Shown: positions 1 to 8,883 of the stretch, one piece after another
Numbering within the stretch: the first letter of the stretch is position 1
Layout of the letters: each line of letters opens with the position of its first letter
NCBI GenBank assembly: GCA_963832725.1
Contig: CAWHVG010000005.1
Coordinates: forward strand, 806,001 to 870,000
From: JAEZBP01 sp963832725
GTDB lineage: Bacteria > Myxococcota_A > Polyangia > Polyangiales > Sandaracinaceae
Reading direction: 5' to 3'
Length of the DNA: 64,000 bases
Made by a program: the position numbers and the translations under genes
Notes under the pieces: model-generated
Seen by the model: the letters and a program-made list of their open reading frames with translations, nothing else
Told to the model about the DNA's origin: nothing
Databases searched by the model: none

Positions 1-118
1 GGTTCGAGATCTCGTGCAGGAGCGCGATGGCCCGCGTGAGCGCCAGGTTCTCGCGCCGGAGGGCCGCCAGCTCCCGCTGGGGCGGGTCCTCGGCAGGCTC
101 CTCGTTCAGCGCACCCAT
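1..118 (-). CDS. N-terminus of a probable sensor or GAF-type regulator (partial)
   Basis: Only the first 39 codons are in the window; the gene continues off the left edge. It starts at an ATG at 118 and encodes MGALNEEPAEDPPQRELAAL followed by a charged amphipathic helix ending in a LLHEISN motif. A short acidic start, a coiled coil and then an L-H-x-I-x-N helix is typical of the entry to a GAF domain in sensor kinases or sigma54 activators, but no catalytic domain is visible, so the assignment is an inference. It is separated by about 120 bp from the next gene on the same strand. Confidence 0.45.
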   Translation of the reverse strand, partial: MGALNEEPAEDPPQRELAALRRENLALTRAIALLHEISN

Positions 119-237
119 CGTTCGAGAACTCTACCGCAAGTGGGGACGCGCGACCGCACCGGACGGCGAGCCTGCGAGCTCGAGCAGCGAAGCCTCACCA
201 CTCCACCTCGCGCCTACTCACTCCTCATCGGCCATCC

Positions 238-1381
238 TCACTGGGCGGACGCCGTGAACGACGCCGAGACCGAGACGGAGACCTCCGCCGTCACGGAGAT
301 CGACGAGAGCGACTGCTCGAGCCCGACGAGCGCGCCCGCGCTGCACGCCGCCGCGCCTACTCCCACCTGCTCCACCGTGTCGGGCAAGCGCTGCAGCTCG
401 GTCAGCACCACGCGCCCGCTCTCGCGCAGGCGCCGCATGCGCTCGCGCACCGTGAGCACGGTGGCCAATCCCTGCGCCACCGTCTCGCGCAGCCGCGCGG
501 CGCGGGCCTGCGTCTCCTCGTCCGGCCCGCCGGTGACCACCAGCTCGGCGCGCGCCGGCTGGCACTCCATCGACGCGTGCACCTGCGCGTCGCAGGCGGC
601 GCGGCACTCGGCGTTCACCTGCGGCGGCTGGTAGTTGCCGGTGCAGTAGGGGCGCTCCCACTGGACCGAGCACGAGCCGCGGCACTCGCCGCCGCAGTCG
701 CCGCTGGCGCTGCCGACGCACTCACCGTGGCAAGTACCTTCGCAGCGACCGGCGCAGCTCCCGTCGGCGGCGGTGGCGGAGCAGGTCCCATCGCACGCGC
801 CCTCGCAGGTGCCGTCGCAGCTGGCCTCGACGTTCACCGCGCAGCTCCCCGAGCACTCGCCCCGACAGCCTCCTCGGATCTCCGCCGCCCTCGCAGCGCA
901 GCTCCAGCTGGCCGGGCTGCACGTTCACGTCGCAGCGCGCCGCGCATTCCGCGTAGGCGTCGAAGTGAGCCTCGCAGCGGGCCGGCTGGGTGCGCAGCTC
1001 CACCGTCGTCGCCGACGCGGCCCGCACCGCCTGCATCTCGTCGCGCACGCGCTGCGCCACCACGGTGCACACCGCGCGGGTCCCCTCGGGCCCATCGCCG
1101 GTCAGCTGCGGCGCCGGGATCCCCATGTCCGATCCCATGCGACGGCAGGCATCGAGCATCGTGTTCTGCGCGCTCTCGGCCGCCCGATTTAGCTCGTACG
1201 TCGCCTGCATGAACGACTCGAACTGGTTGGCGGCCGCGCTGGCGCCGAAGTCACCTTGGCAGCGCGCGCTCGACGCCACCTGCCCCCCGCCGCCCGAGCG
1301 CGCGCTGCGCCGCGGCAGCGGCCCGCACGAGGGCAGCGCGATCAGCAGCGCGATCGCGATCATCATTCGCTTCAACATCAT
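238..1381 (-). CDS. Cys-rich repeat lipoprotein (one frameshift)
   Basis: Unknown function, probably anchored to the outer membrane. The start ATG at 1381 is preceded by GGAGG at a 7-nt spacing. The signal peptide MMLKRMMIAIALLIALPSC ends in a lipobox-type cysteine. A helical domain of about 130 residues with scattered Cys follows, then a CxGxC ladder (CDGTCEGACDGTCSA and similar), then a helical C-terminal domain. The reading frame breaks near 885-892 in a run of GGCG units: upstream the reading is CEGGGDPRR, while the next frame continues the Cys-Gly ladder as EIRGGCRGECSGSC. The total length is 3n+1, consistent with one indel. No enzymatic motif is seen. Confidence 0.7.
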
Positions 1382-1606
1382 GGTCGTCCTCCGAAATCCG
1401 CCACGAAGCGCGCGAGGGTACAGTGCGTCACCGAGCACCGTCACCCCCGAAAGGATGGGCGTGCGGGATCGCACGAATGCCCTAACCTCGAGCACCACGT
1501 GCCGCTTGTTCTTCGGGCGGGATCTGACCGAGCTGGTCGGCCGCTCCTGCTGCTGAGCGCCCGCACCGAGGAACATTCCACGCCGTGCGGCTCGTTCCGG
1601 GCACGT

Positions 1607-1855
1607 ATGATCCGTCTGGCAGCAGGGCTCTTCTTCGCGTGCGTATCGATCGCCGCCGCGCTGGTCGCGTCGGCGGACTACCGCTTTCCGACGACGGTAT
1701 CGCTCGCGTGCTATGGCGCATGCATCTGGACCTGGTACCCGCTTTGGGCGACGCGGCGATACCGGATCCTCCTCGCGCTGGTCGCGGCGCCTCTCACGAT
1801 CCTGAGCGCGAGCACGTTCGACCGGCTCGTGTCCGCGTTCACGTGTACCCGGTGA
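1607..1855 (+). CDS. Small two-helix membrane protein
   Basis: An 82-residue protein beginning MIRLAAGLFFACVSIAAALV with two strongly hydrophobic segments (about residues 4-25 and 50-70) joined by a short aromatic-rich loop (LACYGACIWTWYPLW). No Shine-Dalgarno sequence is evident and the start is chosen because the signal-like segment begins there. There is no recognised family. It stands alone between a reverse-strand lipoprotein gene and a short repeat array. Confidence 0.45.
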   Translation: MIRLAAGLFFACVSIAAALVASADYRFPTTVSLACYGACIWTWYPLWATRRYRILLALVAAPLTILSASTFDRLVSAFTCTR

Positions 1856-1863
1856 TCGGCCCG

Positions 1864-1936
1864 CTCACTGCTGGCCCCCTGCTGGCCCCACTCACTGCTG
1901 GCCCCCACTCACTGCTGGCCCTGACTCACTGCTGGC
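1864..1936. repeat. Short direct repeats, core CTCACTGCTGGC, four copies
   Basis: The 12-mer CTCACTGCTGGC occurs at 1864, 1891, 1908 and 1925, the last three spaced exactly 17 bp, with a partial copy between the first two. The array covers the stop codon of the reverse-strand gene ending at 1926. It looks like a small slippage-generated tandem repeat. Confidence 0.75.
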
Positions 1937-2240
1937 AGAGCGTGCGGCGCACGATGGGCCGCGGTGCGCCGGGCGCGCAGCTCGCCCGCGGAGCGCCGGC
2001 GCGCGGATAGGTGACGCAGCCGACACCGCGGACGGTCCAGTTCAAGAGCTCGGGCTGGACCGGCGCGGTCGGATCGTAGACCCCGGCCCAGGAAGGCTCG
2101 GCGGTGCCGGCGCGCAGGGTGCGCCCCTCTCGGACGCAGACTTCGATCGACGCCACCGGCGGGCGCGTGTCGTCGGCGCAGGCCCAGCCCGGGATCGTCA
2201 GCGTCGCGATGGCCAGCAAGGCGCGGAGCAGCGGTCTCAT
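1926..2240 (-). CDS. Small exported protein of unknown function
   Basis: A 104-residue protein with an N-terminal signal sequence (MRPLLRALLAIATLTIPGWA, then CADD) and four further cysteines (CVREG, GVGCVTY, ASCAPG, TLCQQ) that could pair in the periplasm or outside the cell. No known family is recognised. A TAGGAC box lies 5 nt upstream of the ATG and there is no Shine-Dalgarno sequence. The 3' end runs into the CTCACTGCTGGC repeat, so the last residues may vary between strains. Confidence 0.55.
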   Translation of the reverse strand: MRPLLRALLAIATLTIPGWACADDTRPPVASIEVCVREGRTLRAGTAEPSWAGVYDPTAPVQPELLNWTVRGVGCVTYPRAGAPRASCAPGAPRPIVRRTLCQQ

Positions 2241-2423
2241 GCAGCGTCCTACGCGGTTCGAGAGGCGGGCGTTCCCCGAGCGTCGCGCCGGACCTTCAGC
2301 CGCGCCGGCTGCGTGCCATCGTGTCCCGAGCTCGCGAAGGGCCTGCTTGGCACAGCTTGCGCCACCTTCCGCAGACCTCGCCGCGCGATCGCGGTGGCTC
2401 GCGTTTTGCCGCATGCTGACGCC

Positions 2424-3072
2424 ATGCCTGCCTTGCGCCGCCTCTCCTCGTTCGCCTTCGCCGCGCTCCTGGCCGCGTGCTCCAACTCGCACTCGCTCGG
2501 TGACGACGGCGGCGTGTGTACGGTCGATTGCGCGGCTCCTCCCGCCGGCTGTCACTACGAGGGCGCGACCTGCAGCTCGTGCGGTGCGCTGGTGTGCGAG
2601 GACGCCGGACCGGCGTGCCCGTGTCCTGCTCCCCCGCCCGGATGCACGTACAGCGCGACGGGGTGCTGCGATTCTCGTCTGCCCGGACGCCGGCTGCACG
2701 GGCGACTCGGACGCGGGACCGCCGCCGCCCGGCTGCACCCTCTCGGCGGGAGGCTGCGTGGTCTGCGATACCGTGATCTGCGCCGGCCCGAGCTCGACGT
2801 TCCCGAGCTTCGATCGGACCTGCGCCGGCGACTCGGACTGCGTCGCCGTCCATCACACGACCGACTGCTGCGGGAACGAGAGCGTGATGGGGATCGCGGC
2901 GTCCGAGCAGGCTCGCTTCGACGTCGACGAGGCGAGCTGCGAGGCGATGTATCCGGGCTGCGGCTGCGCGGCAGGTCCGCCCACCGCGGACGACGGCACG
3001 ACCTCGCTCGACGGCACGAACGTCACCGCCACCTGCGACACCGGGACCTGCACCAGCCACTTCGTGCCGTGA
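2424..3072 (+). CDS. Cys-rich lipoprotein (one frameshift)
   Basis: The protein begins MPALRRLSSFAFAALLAACS, a clear lipoprotein signal with the L-A-A-C lipobox. It is followed by short units of the form PPxGCxYxxxxCxSCGALVCxDAG, repeated about three times, and a C-terminal domain with paired cysteines (TCAGDSDCVAVHHTTDCCG, YPGCGCAAG). The frame breaks near 2668: the sequence reads GCCDSRLPG in the first frame, but the next frame restores the repeat as ILVCPDAGCTGDSDAG. The length is 3n+1. It is likely an outer-membrane or surface lipoprotein; the function is unknown. It converges on the lectin-like gene 13 bp downstream. Confidence 0.7.
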
Positions 3073-3085
3073 CCCCGATCGCGGC

Positions 3086-3583
3086 TCAAGGCACTTCGAT
3101 GATCCCGTAGTAGGGACCGTCGGTGGTTCCCGGGAAGTTTCGGCTGCCGTCGTTCGGCGCGTCGTTCCAGTTCCCCCGCACGTCGTTTCCCTCGGCGAAG
3201 TGCCAGTTCATCGCGATGAAGTTCTCGTCGCCGCCGGCGTTGTTCGGCTCCCCGCGCGACCAGGCGGTGTAGGAGAAGGACTCGCCGGTCGTCCACGCGA
3301 ACGTGCTGCCGGCGCGCTCGCCGCCGATCCAGACCGGGACGGCGTCCGCGCAGAACTGGGTGGTCAAGAAGTCCTGCTCGGCCTGGCTTCCCACCGCCGC
3401 GAGGTGCCCCCCGTCGGCCACCGCTTCCGCCTCGGCGACGGTCCAGCTCTCCGCCATCTCGGTCAGGAAGTAGTGGTGACCCTCGAACACCACTCCCCGC
3501 GGCGTAGGCGTGGGATCGGATGTGGGATTTGCGCAAGCCGTGATCACGAGGGCGCAAGCTGAGACGGTGTACGCGAGACGCAT
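3086..3583 (-). CDS. C-type lectin-like domain lipoprotein
   Basis: A 165-residue lipoprotein (signal MRLAYTVSACALVITAC) carrying one complete C-type lectin-like domain. Recognisable elements in order are the WTVAEAEAVADGGHLAAVGS helix region, WIGG, the calcium/sugar-site EPN tripeptide in SRGEPNNAGGDENF, and the GNWNDAPND strand matching the WND motif. EPN is the mannose-type signature in animal C-type lectins; sugar specificity here is only inferred. A TTGTTC-N17-TATCGG promoter-like pair ends 7 nt before the ATG, with no Shine-Dalgarno sequence. It probably binds a carbohydrate at the cell surface. Confidence 0.8.
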   Translation of the reverse strand: MRLAYTVSACALVITACANPTSDPTPTPRGVVFEGHHYFLTEMAESWTVAEAEAVADGGHLAAVGSQAEQDFLTTQFCADAVPVWIGGERAGSTFAWTTGESFSYTAWSRGEPNNAGGDENFIAMNWHFAEGNDVRGNWNDAPNDGSRNFPGTTDGPYYGIIEVP

Positions 3584-3676
3584 GGCGCCACCGATATCGC
3601 GCATCGACGGCGTGAACAAGTGATGAAGCTGGCCTCGAAGCGAGCGCCGACGCCTGGACTCTGCGACGATGGCGTC

Positions 3677-4027
3677 ATGGCCATGGACGATCGGAAGCCG
3701 GCGCGGCGCGAGAAGCTCTTCGGAGGCGAAGGCGCGGTGCTCGTGTGGGATCTCCTCGGCGCGACGCGGGCGGATCCCTTCCGAGCGGTCCTCTACTGCG
3801 AGCTCGACCCGGGCGGGAGCGTCGGGCGGCACCGGCAAGAGCACTACCCGGAGATCGTGATCGCGCTGAGCGGCCTCGGCGAAGCGCAGGTCGACGGAGC
3901 GCGCCATCCGATGGGATCGGGCGACGTGGTGCACCTCCCGCTCGGATCGGTCCTCGCCCTCACGAACCTCTCGGCCGAGGAGCCGCTGCGCTATCTGATC
4001 GTGAAAGCCGCCGCGGCGACGCCCTGA
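3677..4027 (+). CDS. Cupin-domain protein
   Basis: A small single-domain cupin of about 116 residues. The conserved motif 1 region reads GGSVGRHRQEHYPEIVIALS followed by G-x-G-E-A-Q-V-D-G, giving the usual G(X)5HxH-type metal site in a modified form (H-R-Q-E-H). Motif 2 lies in GDVVHLPLGSVLALTN. Starts at 3620 (GTG) and 3623 (ATG) are also possible; the ATG at 3677 was chosen because it gives the usual domain length. The substrate is not predictable. Its stop lies 8 bp from the end of the convergent RCC1 gene. Confidence 0.75.
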   Translation: MAMDDRKPARREKLFGGEGAVLVWDLLGATRADPFRAVLYCELDPGGSVGRHRQEHYPEIVIALSGLGEAQVDGARHPMGSGDVVHLPLGSVLALTNLSAEEPLRYLIVKAAAATP

Positions 4028-4035
4028 AGGTCGAA

Positions 4036-6192
4036 TCAAAGACCGTCGACGCGCATGGGAGGCGCGTGCTGAATCGGCGATCCACCGAGCAGCCCGATCT
4101 CGTTCGAGCCCCAGCACCACACGCTTCCGTCGCGGCGCGCCGCGCAGGCCGTTCCCTCTCCGTTCATGCTGACCTGACGCGCGTCGCCCAGGACCTCCCT
4201 CACGGCCGGATCGATGTTTGGAGGCGCGATCAGCCTCAGCGCGTGACCCCAGCACCGCACCGTGGCGTCGGCCGAGAGCGCGCAGCCTTGCCCGGGGTCG
4301 CTGCTCTGTTGGCCCCCCATGCCGACCGTGAGCTGGACCGTGTCGCGGACGCCCTCGACGACGATACCGGCTTCACCACAGCGGACGCTTCCGTCGGCCA
4401 TGATGAAGCAGCGGTTCATTGTGGCCGACGTGGGCAGATGCGCGACGGGGCCGAGGTCGACCTGGTGCGGTCGCCGGTCTCCGTCCGCCCACGTCCACGT
4501 CGAGCCGTCCTCGGCGATCGCGTAGGGGTGGTCGAGCAGCGCCAGCTCGCGCGCCGGCGGGAGCCCGCGCACCCGGAACGGCGAGAGCAGTGCGTACGTG
4601 TCGCGCTGCCCATGGAGAGCGACCACCCACGTGAGCCCCCAGCAGAAGGCGGCGCCGTCTTCGCGAAGCGCGCAGATGGCCCCGGGGCTGGTGGTGAGCC
4701 GCGTGATATCGCGCAGCCCCGGCACCTGCACCGGCGTGTCCCGCTCGTCGCCCGGGCGCACGCGCTGCGTGCCGTTGCCGAGCTCGCCCTCGGCGTTCGC
4801 GCCCCAGCACCACACGCCGCCGTCGCGGCGGCGGGCGCAGACGCCGCTCACCTGCGCCACGTCGGTGAGGCCGGCCATGGGCGCGGCCGGGCCGGGCCCC
4901 CAGCGGCTCACCGTTTCGTCCTCGTGGATCGCCAGCCCGTGCACGTCGACGTCGACCTGCACCACGTCGCTCAGCCCGGGGATCTGCACGGGCTCCTCCG
5001 AATAGAGCGTGCGCCCTCGGCCGGCCTGCCCGTAGAGATTGCCGCCCCAGCACCACACCTCGTGCGCCTCGGTCAGCACACAGAAGGTGTCCAGCGCCGC
5101 GACGATTTGCGTGACGCCCGCGGGCACCTCGACCCGCTCAGGCGCGAAGGGGACGAAGCTCGGGCTCGAGGGGTCGTCCGAGCTCGGGGCGTCGGAAGGC
5201 ATCATGCACTGCACCTCACCCGCACGCGTGACGGCGCAGACCACGTCGTGGCCGTGCCGACCGAACGCGAGCTCCTGCACGTCCTGGAGCGAGGGAACCT
5301 GCGTCGGCATGCGGACGCAGGGGTGGTCGCCCTCACAGCGCTCGTGGGCGGCGCGGATGCCGAGCTCGCCGTAGGGATCATCGCCCCAACAAGCGACACT
5401 CCGATTGCGGCGGAGCACGCAGCGGGCCGAGCCCGAGAGGGCGATCTGGACCCCGTCGATGAGGCCGGCGAGGTGCTGTGGCTCGGTCGCGATGTGGTCG
5501 CCCCCGACGCCGCCGCCGATGCACGCGACGGCTCCGGAGGCGTCGATGCCGCACTCGTTGTCCGGACCGCGGAGGGTGCTGTCCATGAAGCGCGTGCCCG
5601 GCTCGGCGCGGGCGCGGCGCCGATAGACGGACGGATGCGCCTGCGCGTCGGGCTCCCAGGTGACGACGCGCTCTGGATCGCAGGGAGCGCCACCGGCGCA
5701 GGCCGGGTTCGGCCCGTCGACGGAGTGGAGGCAACGGAGCGGCTCGGTCTGCGTCGTGAAGCACACCGCGTCGTAGTCGAAGCCGAAGTCGGTCACGTCG
5801 CGCGCGACCAAGCGCGCGCCCCGCCCACCGCCGACCCCCATCGGCGCCTGGTTGCTGGCGCGGAGCCCCCAGCAGCGCAGGTCGCCGTCCTCCTCGAGCG
5901 CGCAGGTGCTCGCGGTGCCCGCGCCGAGATGGACGGCGCCCGCGACGCCGGCGACCTCCACCGGCCTGCTCCGCTCCTCGCCCACCTGCACGCCGCTCCG
6001 CCCCCAGCAGCGCACGGTCCCGTCGGACATGCGGGCGCAGACCGCGGGGCTGATCGTGGCGCTGAGCTCGACCGGCACGACCGGCGCCGGCTCGGCAGGC
6101 GCGGGTGCCGCAGGCGGACGAGAGAGCGTGGGCGCGCACGCGGCGAGCGCCGAGACAGCCGTGACGAGGAGGACGAGCGAGGGAGACCGCAT
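4036..6192 (-). CDS. RCC1-repeat lipoprotein
   Basis: A 718-residue protein with a lipoprotein signal (MRSPSLVLLVTAVSALAAC), a Pro/Ala linker and then many RCC1/BNR-like repeat units. The repeats are marked by the recurring C-x-x-x-x-D-G-x-V-x-C-W-G pattern (DGTVRCWG, DGGVWCWGANAEGELGNG, DGAAFCWG, DGSVWCWGSNEIG) and by Q-x-x-G-L-x-D-V-x-x linkers. RCC1 repeats fold as seven-bladed propellers; the number of units suggests one complete propeller plus extra blades. A TAGGAT box sits 8 nt before the ATG. It is probably a surface-exposed binding protein; the ligand is unknown. Confidence 0.85.
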   Translation of the reverse strand: MRSPSLVLLVTAVSALAACAPTLSRPPAAPAPAEPAPVVPVELSATISPAVCARMSDGTVRCWGRSGVQVGEERSRPVEVAGVAGAVHLGAGTASTCALEEDGDLRCWGLRASNQAPMGVGGGRGARLVARDVTDFGFDYDAVCFTTQTEPLRCLHSVDGPNPACAGGAPCDPERVVTWEPDAQAHPSVYRRRARAEPGTRFMDSTLRGPDNECGIDASGAVACIGGGVGGDHIATEPQHLAGLIDGVQIALSGSARCVLRRNRSVACWGDDPYGELGIRAAHERCEGDHPCVRMPTQVPSLQDVQELAFGRHGHDVVCAVTRAGEVQCMMPSDAPSSDDPSSPSFVPFAPERVEVPAGVTQIVAALDTFCVLTEAHEVWCWGGNLYGQAGRGRTLYSEEPVQIPGLSDVVQVDVDVHGLAIHEDETVSRWGPGPAAPMAGLTDVAQVSGVCARRRDGGVWCWGANAEGELGNGTQRVRPGDERDTPVQVPGLRDITRLTTSPGAICALREDGAAFCWGLTWVVALHGQRDTYALLSPFRVRGLPPARELALLDHPYAIAEDGSTWTWADGDRRPHQVDLGPVAHLPTSATMNRCFIMADGSVRCGEAGIVVEGVRDTVQLTVGMGGQQSSDPGQGCALSADATVRCWGHALRLIAPPNIDPAVREVLGDARQVSMNGEGTACAARRDGSVWCWGSNEIGLLGGSPIQHAPPMRVDGL

Positions 6193-6333
6193 GGCGTCGG
6201 ATCCTAGCGACTTCGCCGAGGATTCGCGTGGAAAGGAGACTCGAGCCCTTCGACGCCTCCGCCGTGGAGACTTCACCCGCGGGCGATGCGCTCCCCCGGC
6301 GCACGCGCGATCGCTTCGCTCGAGCCGGTCGGC

Positions 6334-7432
6334 TCAGCCGGCGCCGATGGTGAGCTCGTTCGCGCCGCCCTGCACGGTGATGTCCCAGCGATCCGCCGCG
6401 GCGTCGTAGTCGGGCGACTGCCAGCGCACGCCGCCGCCGACTGCGCCGAGGTGGAGCGTGTCGATGGTCAGCCCGGACGCGCCTCGGGCGACGTGCACGC
6501 GCGCGGGCGCGCCGCTCGGCCGCAGGATCCGCAGGCCGTGCGCGCCGCCGCGGATCTTCACGGTGCCGGTCCCGTGCGGCGCGGGCAGGGTCATCGCGAC
6601 GTCGTGTACGCCGCCGTCGATCTGGATGGACGCGACGGCCGCCTCCCGCAGCTCGAGCGCGAGGTCGGACGCGCCGCCGCGGACGCGCACGCTCCACGGC
6701 ACCTCGGTCGAGAGGACAATCTCCGCGTCGTCGCGGGCACCCTTCAGCATGCGGAGCAGCGAGCGCGTCAGCGCGATGGCGACGTGCCCGCGCGCGGCGG
6801 TGATCTTCGGCGCCGCGCCTTCGAAGCGCGCGCGATAGAGGTGCGGGCCCGCCGCCGCCCGCACCCGGACGTGCGAGATGCCACCTCGGATGTCGAGCAG
6901 GCCCTCCGACGCGCCGTCGAGCAGACCCGCCAGCTCGCCCGGCGCCAGCACCTCGGCCGCGCCCCGCAGCCGCTCGATCTCGTCCCCGAGGAGGGCCCCT
7001 ACGTCGTGGACGAAGCGGCCCAGCACCGCGAGCTCGTCGTGCGTGTAGCCGTGCGCCAGCTCGCGCCACGCCCGCGCGAGCGGCGCCTCCAGCGCTTGCA
7101 GCTCGCTCCGCCGCGCGTCTTCGAGGACGACCCGGATTTGCCGCCGGTCCGCGGGATCGCGCTCGCGCCGGATGAAGCCCGCCTTCTTCAGGCGATCGAG
7201 CACACCGGTGATCGCGCCGCTGGTCAGGCCGGTCTCGTCGGCGAGCGTGCCGGCGTTCACCGGCTCACCGCGCGCCGCGGCGCGCTCGGCGATGCGCAGG
7301 CAGCGGTGGTCGGTGGCGTTCAAGCCGAGCCGCTCCGCCATCGCCTGCTCCAGCGGCGTCAGCCGTGCGCTCAGCTCCGCGAAGAGCTCCTCGCCGAGCG
7401 CGTCGGCGATCTCCGTCTCGAGTCTTGGCCAT
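6334..7432 (-). CDS. MarR-family regulator with a C-terminal beta-repeat domain (probable frameshift near the start)
   Basis: The N-terminal half is a MarR winged helix: LGLNATDHRCLRI, then the recognition helix region LADETGLTSGAITGVLDRLK and the wing ERDPADRRQIRVVL. The C-terminal ~190 residues are unlike ordinary MarR proteins. They form repeated short strands with GG turns (RVRGGASDLALELRE, IDGGVHDVAMTL, IRGGAHGLRI, VQGGANELTIG), resembling the beta-helix of DUF4097-type domains. The first ATG in the long frame gives a protein lacking helix 1. The missing helix (LETEIADALGEELFAELSAR) is encoded directly upstream in the same frame, and the ATG at 7432 is offset by one base, so a single indel near 7422 is likely. 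An inverted repeat overlaps the promoter, consistent with autoregulation. Confidence 0.8.
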
Positions 7433-7435
7433 CGA

Positions 7436-7549
7436 ATATCTTAGATGGTGTACTAATTTTCGCAGATCCGCAATATTTTGAGGACATTTCGAGCCTAGCG
7501 GACCTTCGAGCGCCGTCGGCCGGGAATTTATCTTGGCAACTAAGATATC
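7436..7549. promoter_or_regulatory. Divergent operator with inverted repeats ATATCTTAG / CTAAGATAT
   Basis: The divergent intergenic region contains ATATCTTAG at 7436-7444 and its exact reverse complement CTAAGATAT at 7540-7548. The second copy is also half of a local dyad, TATCTT-N7-AAGATA at 7529-7547, the size and AT-rich form typical of MarR boxes. On both sides the sequence TAAGAT lies 5-9 nt from the start codon, so it may double as the -10 box; binding would block both promoters. The region is clearly more AT-rich than its surroundings. Confidence 0.7.
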
Positions 7550-7555
7550 TGCGTT

Positions 7556-7876
7556 ATGAGTTATCGGCACGAGCGAGAGCGCGTCCGGCGCTCGGGACGG
7601 GGGGTGCGGGTCGGCCGGCGCGGCGAAGACGCGAGGTGGTCGAGCGGCACCCGTGCGCCCCGAGCGCAAGCGGTCCTCGCCCCATCGAAAGGAAGGTGCC
7701 CCGAGCTCGGCGGCGGTGTGGCCAAGCTCGACTGGCAGAGCCCGGACTTCGCCGGCGCGACCCGCGGCTACGACATCGAGATCGGCGGCGGCGTACACAG
7801 CGCGACCATCGGCGAGCTGCCGCGCCGCTCCGAGCCCATCTCGGCGGAGCCGATACCGGCCGCGTCAGCGTTCTGA
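7556..7876 (+). CDS. Short protein sharing the MarR gene's C-terminal repeat
   Basis: A 106-residue product whose last third (GGGVAKLDWQSPDFAGATRG, then YDIEIGGGVHSATIGELP) closely matches the end of the adjacent MarR protein (GGGVRWQSPDYDAAADRW, then DITVQGGANELTIG). The N-terminal 60 residues are Arg-rich and resemble nothing, so they may be out of frame or wrongly started. TAAGAT within the shared operator lies 9 nt before the ATG. It could be a stand-alone copy of the effector domain, perhaps competing with or titrating the regulator, or a remnant of a second MarR gene. Confidence 0.5.
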   Translation: MSYRHERERVRRSGRGVRVGRRGEDARWSSGTRAPRAQAVLAPSKGRCPELGGGVAKLDWQSPDFAGATRGYDIEIGGGVHSATIGELPRRSEPISAEPIPAASAF

Positions 7877-7891
7877 TAGCGTCGCCGGCGC

Positions 7892-8845
7892 ATGTTCGTC
7901 GATTATCGTGGGTCGGTCCTCGGGATCATCAGCTGGCAGTGGAAGTACATGGCCTTCTTCACCGTCAGTGCGGCGCTGATCGTCTCTGCCGACGAGCTCC
8001 TGCCGACGGTGCAGGACCAGCTCGGGTGGAACGTGGCGTGGCTTCAGCGCTACCTGCGCCTCCCCGCGCTGCCGCTCGGGATCGTCGGCGGCGCCATCGG
8101 CATCTTCACCTCGTTCCGGACGAACTCCGCGTACGACCGCTGGTGGGAGGGCCGCAAGCTCTGGGGGCAGCTCGTGAACACCTCGCGGCATTGGTGCTCG
8201 CAGGTGCTCACGTTCCTGCCCGAGGGTGAGGGCGGCGCGCCGAGCGCCGTGCAGCGCACCCTGATCGAGCGGCAGATCGCCTATGTCCACACGCTCCGCT
8301 GTCTCTTGCGGCAGCAGGATCCGCAGGTGGACGGAGACGTGACCCGCTTCTTGTCCGAGGAAGACCGGGCGGCCATCCGCGGCGTGAGCAGCCCGACTCA
8401 CGCGCTTCTGACCATGCAGATGCGGGCGCTCCAGAAGGAGATCGTGGCGGGCAATCTCGATCTCTTCCACCAGCAGCTCCTGGACCAGAGCCTGCGCACC
8501 TTGCTCGACGTGCAGGGTGGCTGCGAGCGCATCAAGAAGACGCCCTTCCCTCGCGGCTACGGCTTCATCGCGGAGCGGCTCATCCTCGCGTTCAGCCTCC
8601 TGCTCCCGCTCGGCGTCGTCGGCGACATGGGCTGGCTGGCCATCCCCATGTCGATCCTCGTGTGCAGCGGCTTCCTCCTCATCTCGGAGGTCGGCCGCGT
8701 GCTCGAGGACCCCTTCACCATGTTCTGGCCGGCGCTGCCGCTCTCGGCGCTGGCGACCACCATCGAGATCAACCTCCGCGAGCGGCTCGGCGACACGGAT
8801 CTGCCGCCCTCGCCGCGCCCCAACGCGGACGGCATCTTGATGTAG
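7892..8845 (+). CDS. Bestrophin-like (UPF0187 family) membrane channel
   Basis: A 317-residue integral membrane protein. The N-terminus (GIISWQWKYMAFFTVSAALI) gives transmembrane helix 1 and LPLGIVGGAIGIFTSFRTNS helix 2, followed by the family signature AYDRWWEGRKLWGQLVN. A long helical cytosolic region follows, then two closing helices (LILAFSLLLPLGVVG, IPMSILVCSGFLLISEVGRV) and the short conserved EDPF motif. Bacterial bestrophins are pentameric anion or cation channels. A TAGCGT box lies 9 nt upstream of the ATG and there is no Shine-Dalgarno sequence. The gene starts 15 bp after the preceding short gene and may share its promoter. Confidence 0.85.
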   Translation: MFVDYRGSVLGIISWQWKYMAFFTVSAALIVSADELLPTVQDQLGWNVAWLQRYLRLPALPLGIVGGAIGIFTSFRTNSAYDRWWEGRKLWGQLVNTSRHWCSQVLTFLPEGEGGAPSAVQRTLIERQIAYVHTLRCLLRQQDPQVDGDVTRFLSEEDRAAIRGVSSPTHALLTMQMRALQKEIVAGNLDLFHQQLLDQSLRTLLDVQGGCERIKKTPFPRGYGFIAERLILAFSLLLPLGVVGDMGWLAIPMSILVCSGFLLISEVGRVLEDPFTMFWPALPLSALATTIEINLRERLGDTDLPPSPRPNADGILM

Positions 8846-8883
8846 CGGCGGCTCGAAAGGGCGGGGCGCGGTAGCATGGCCGG

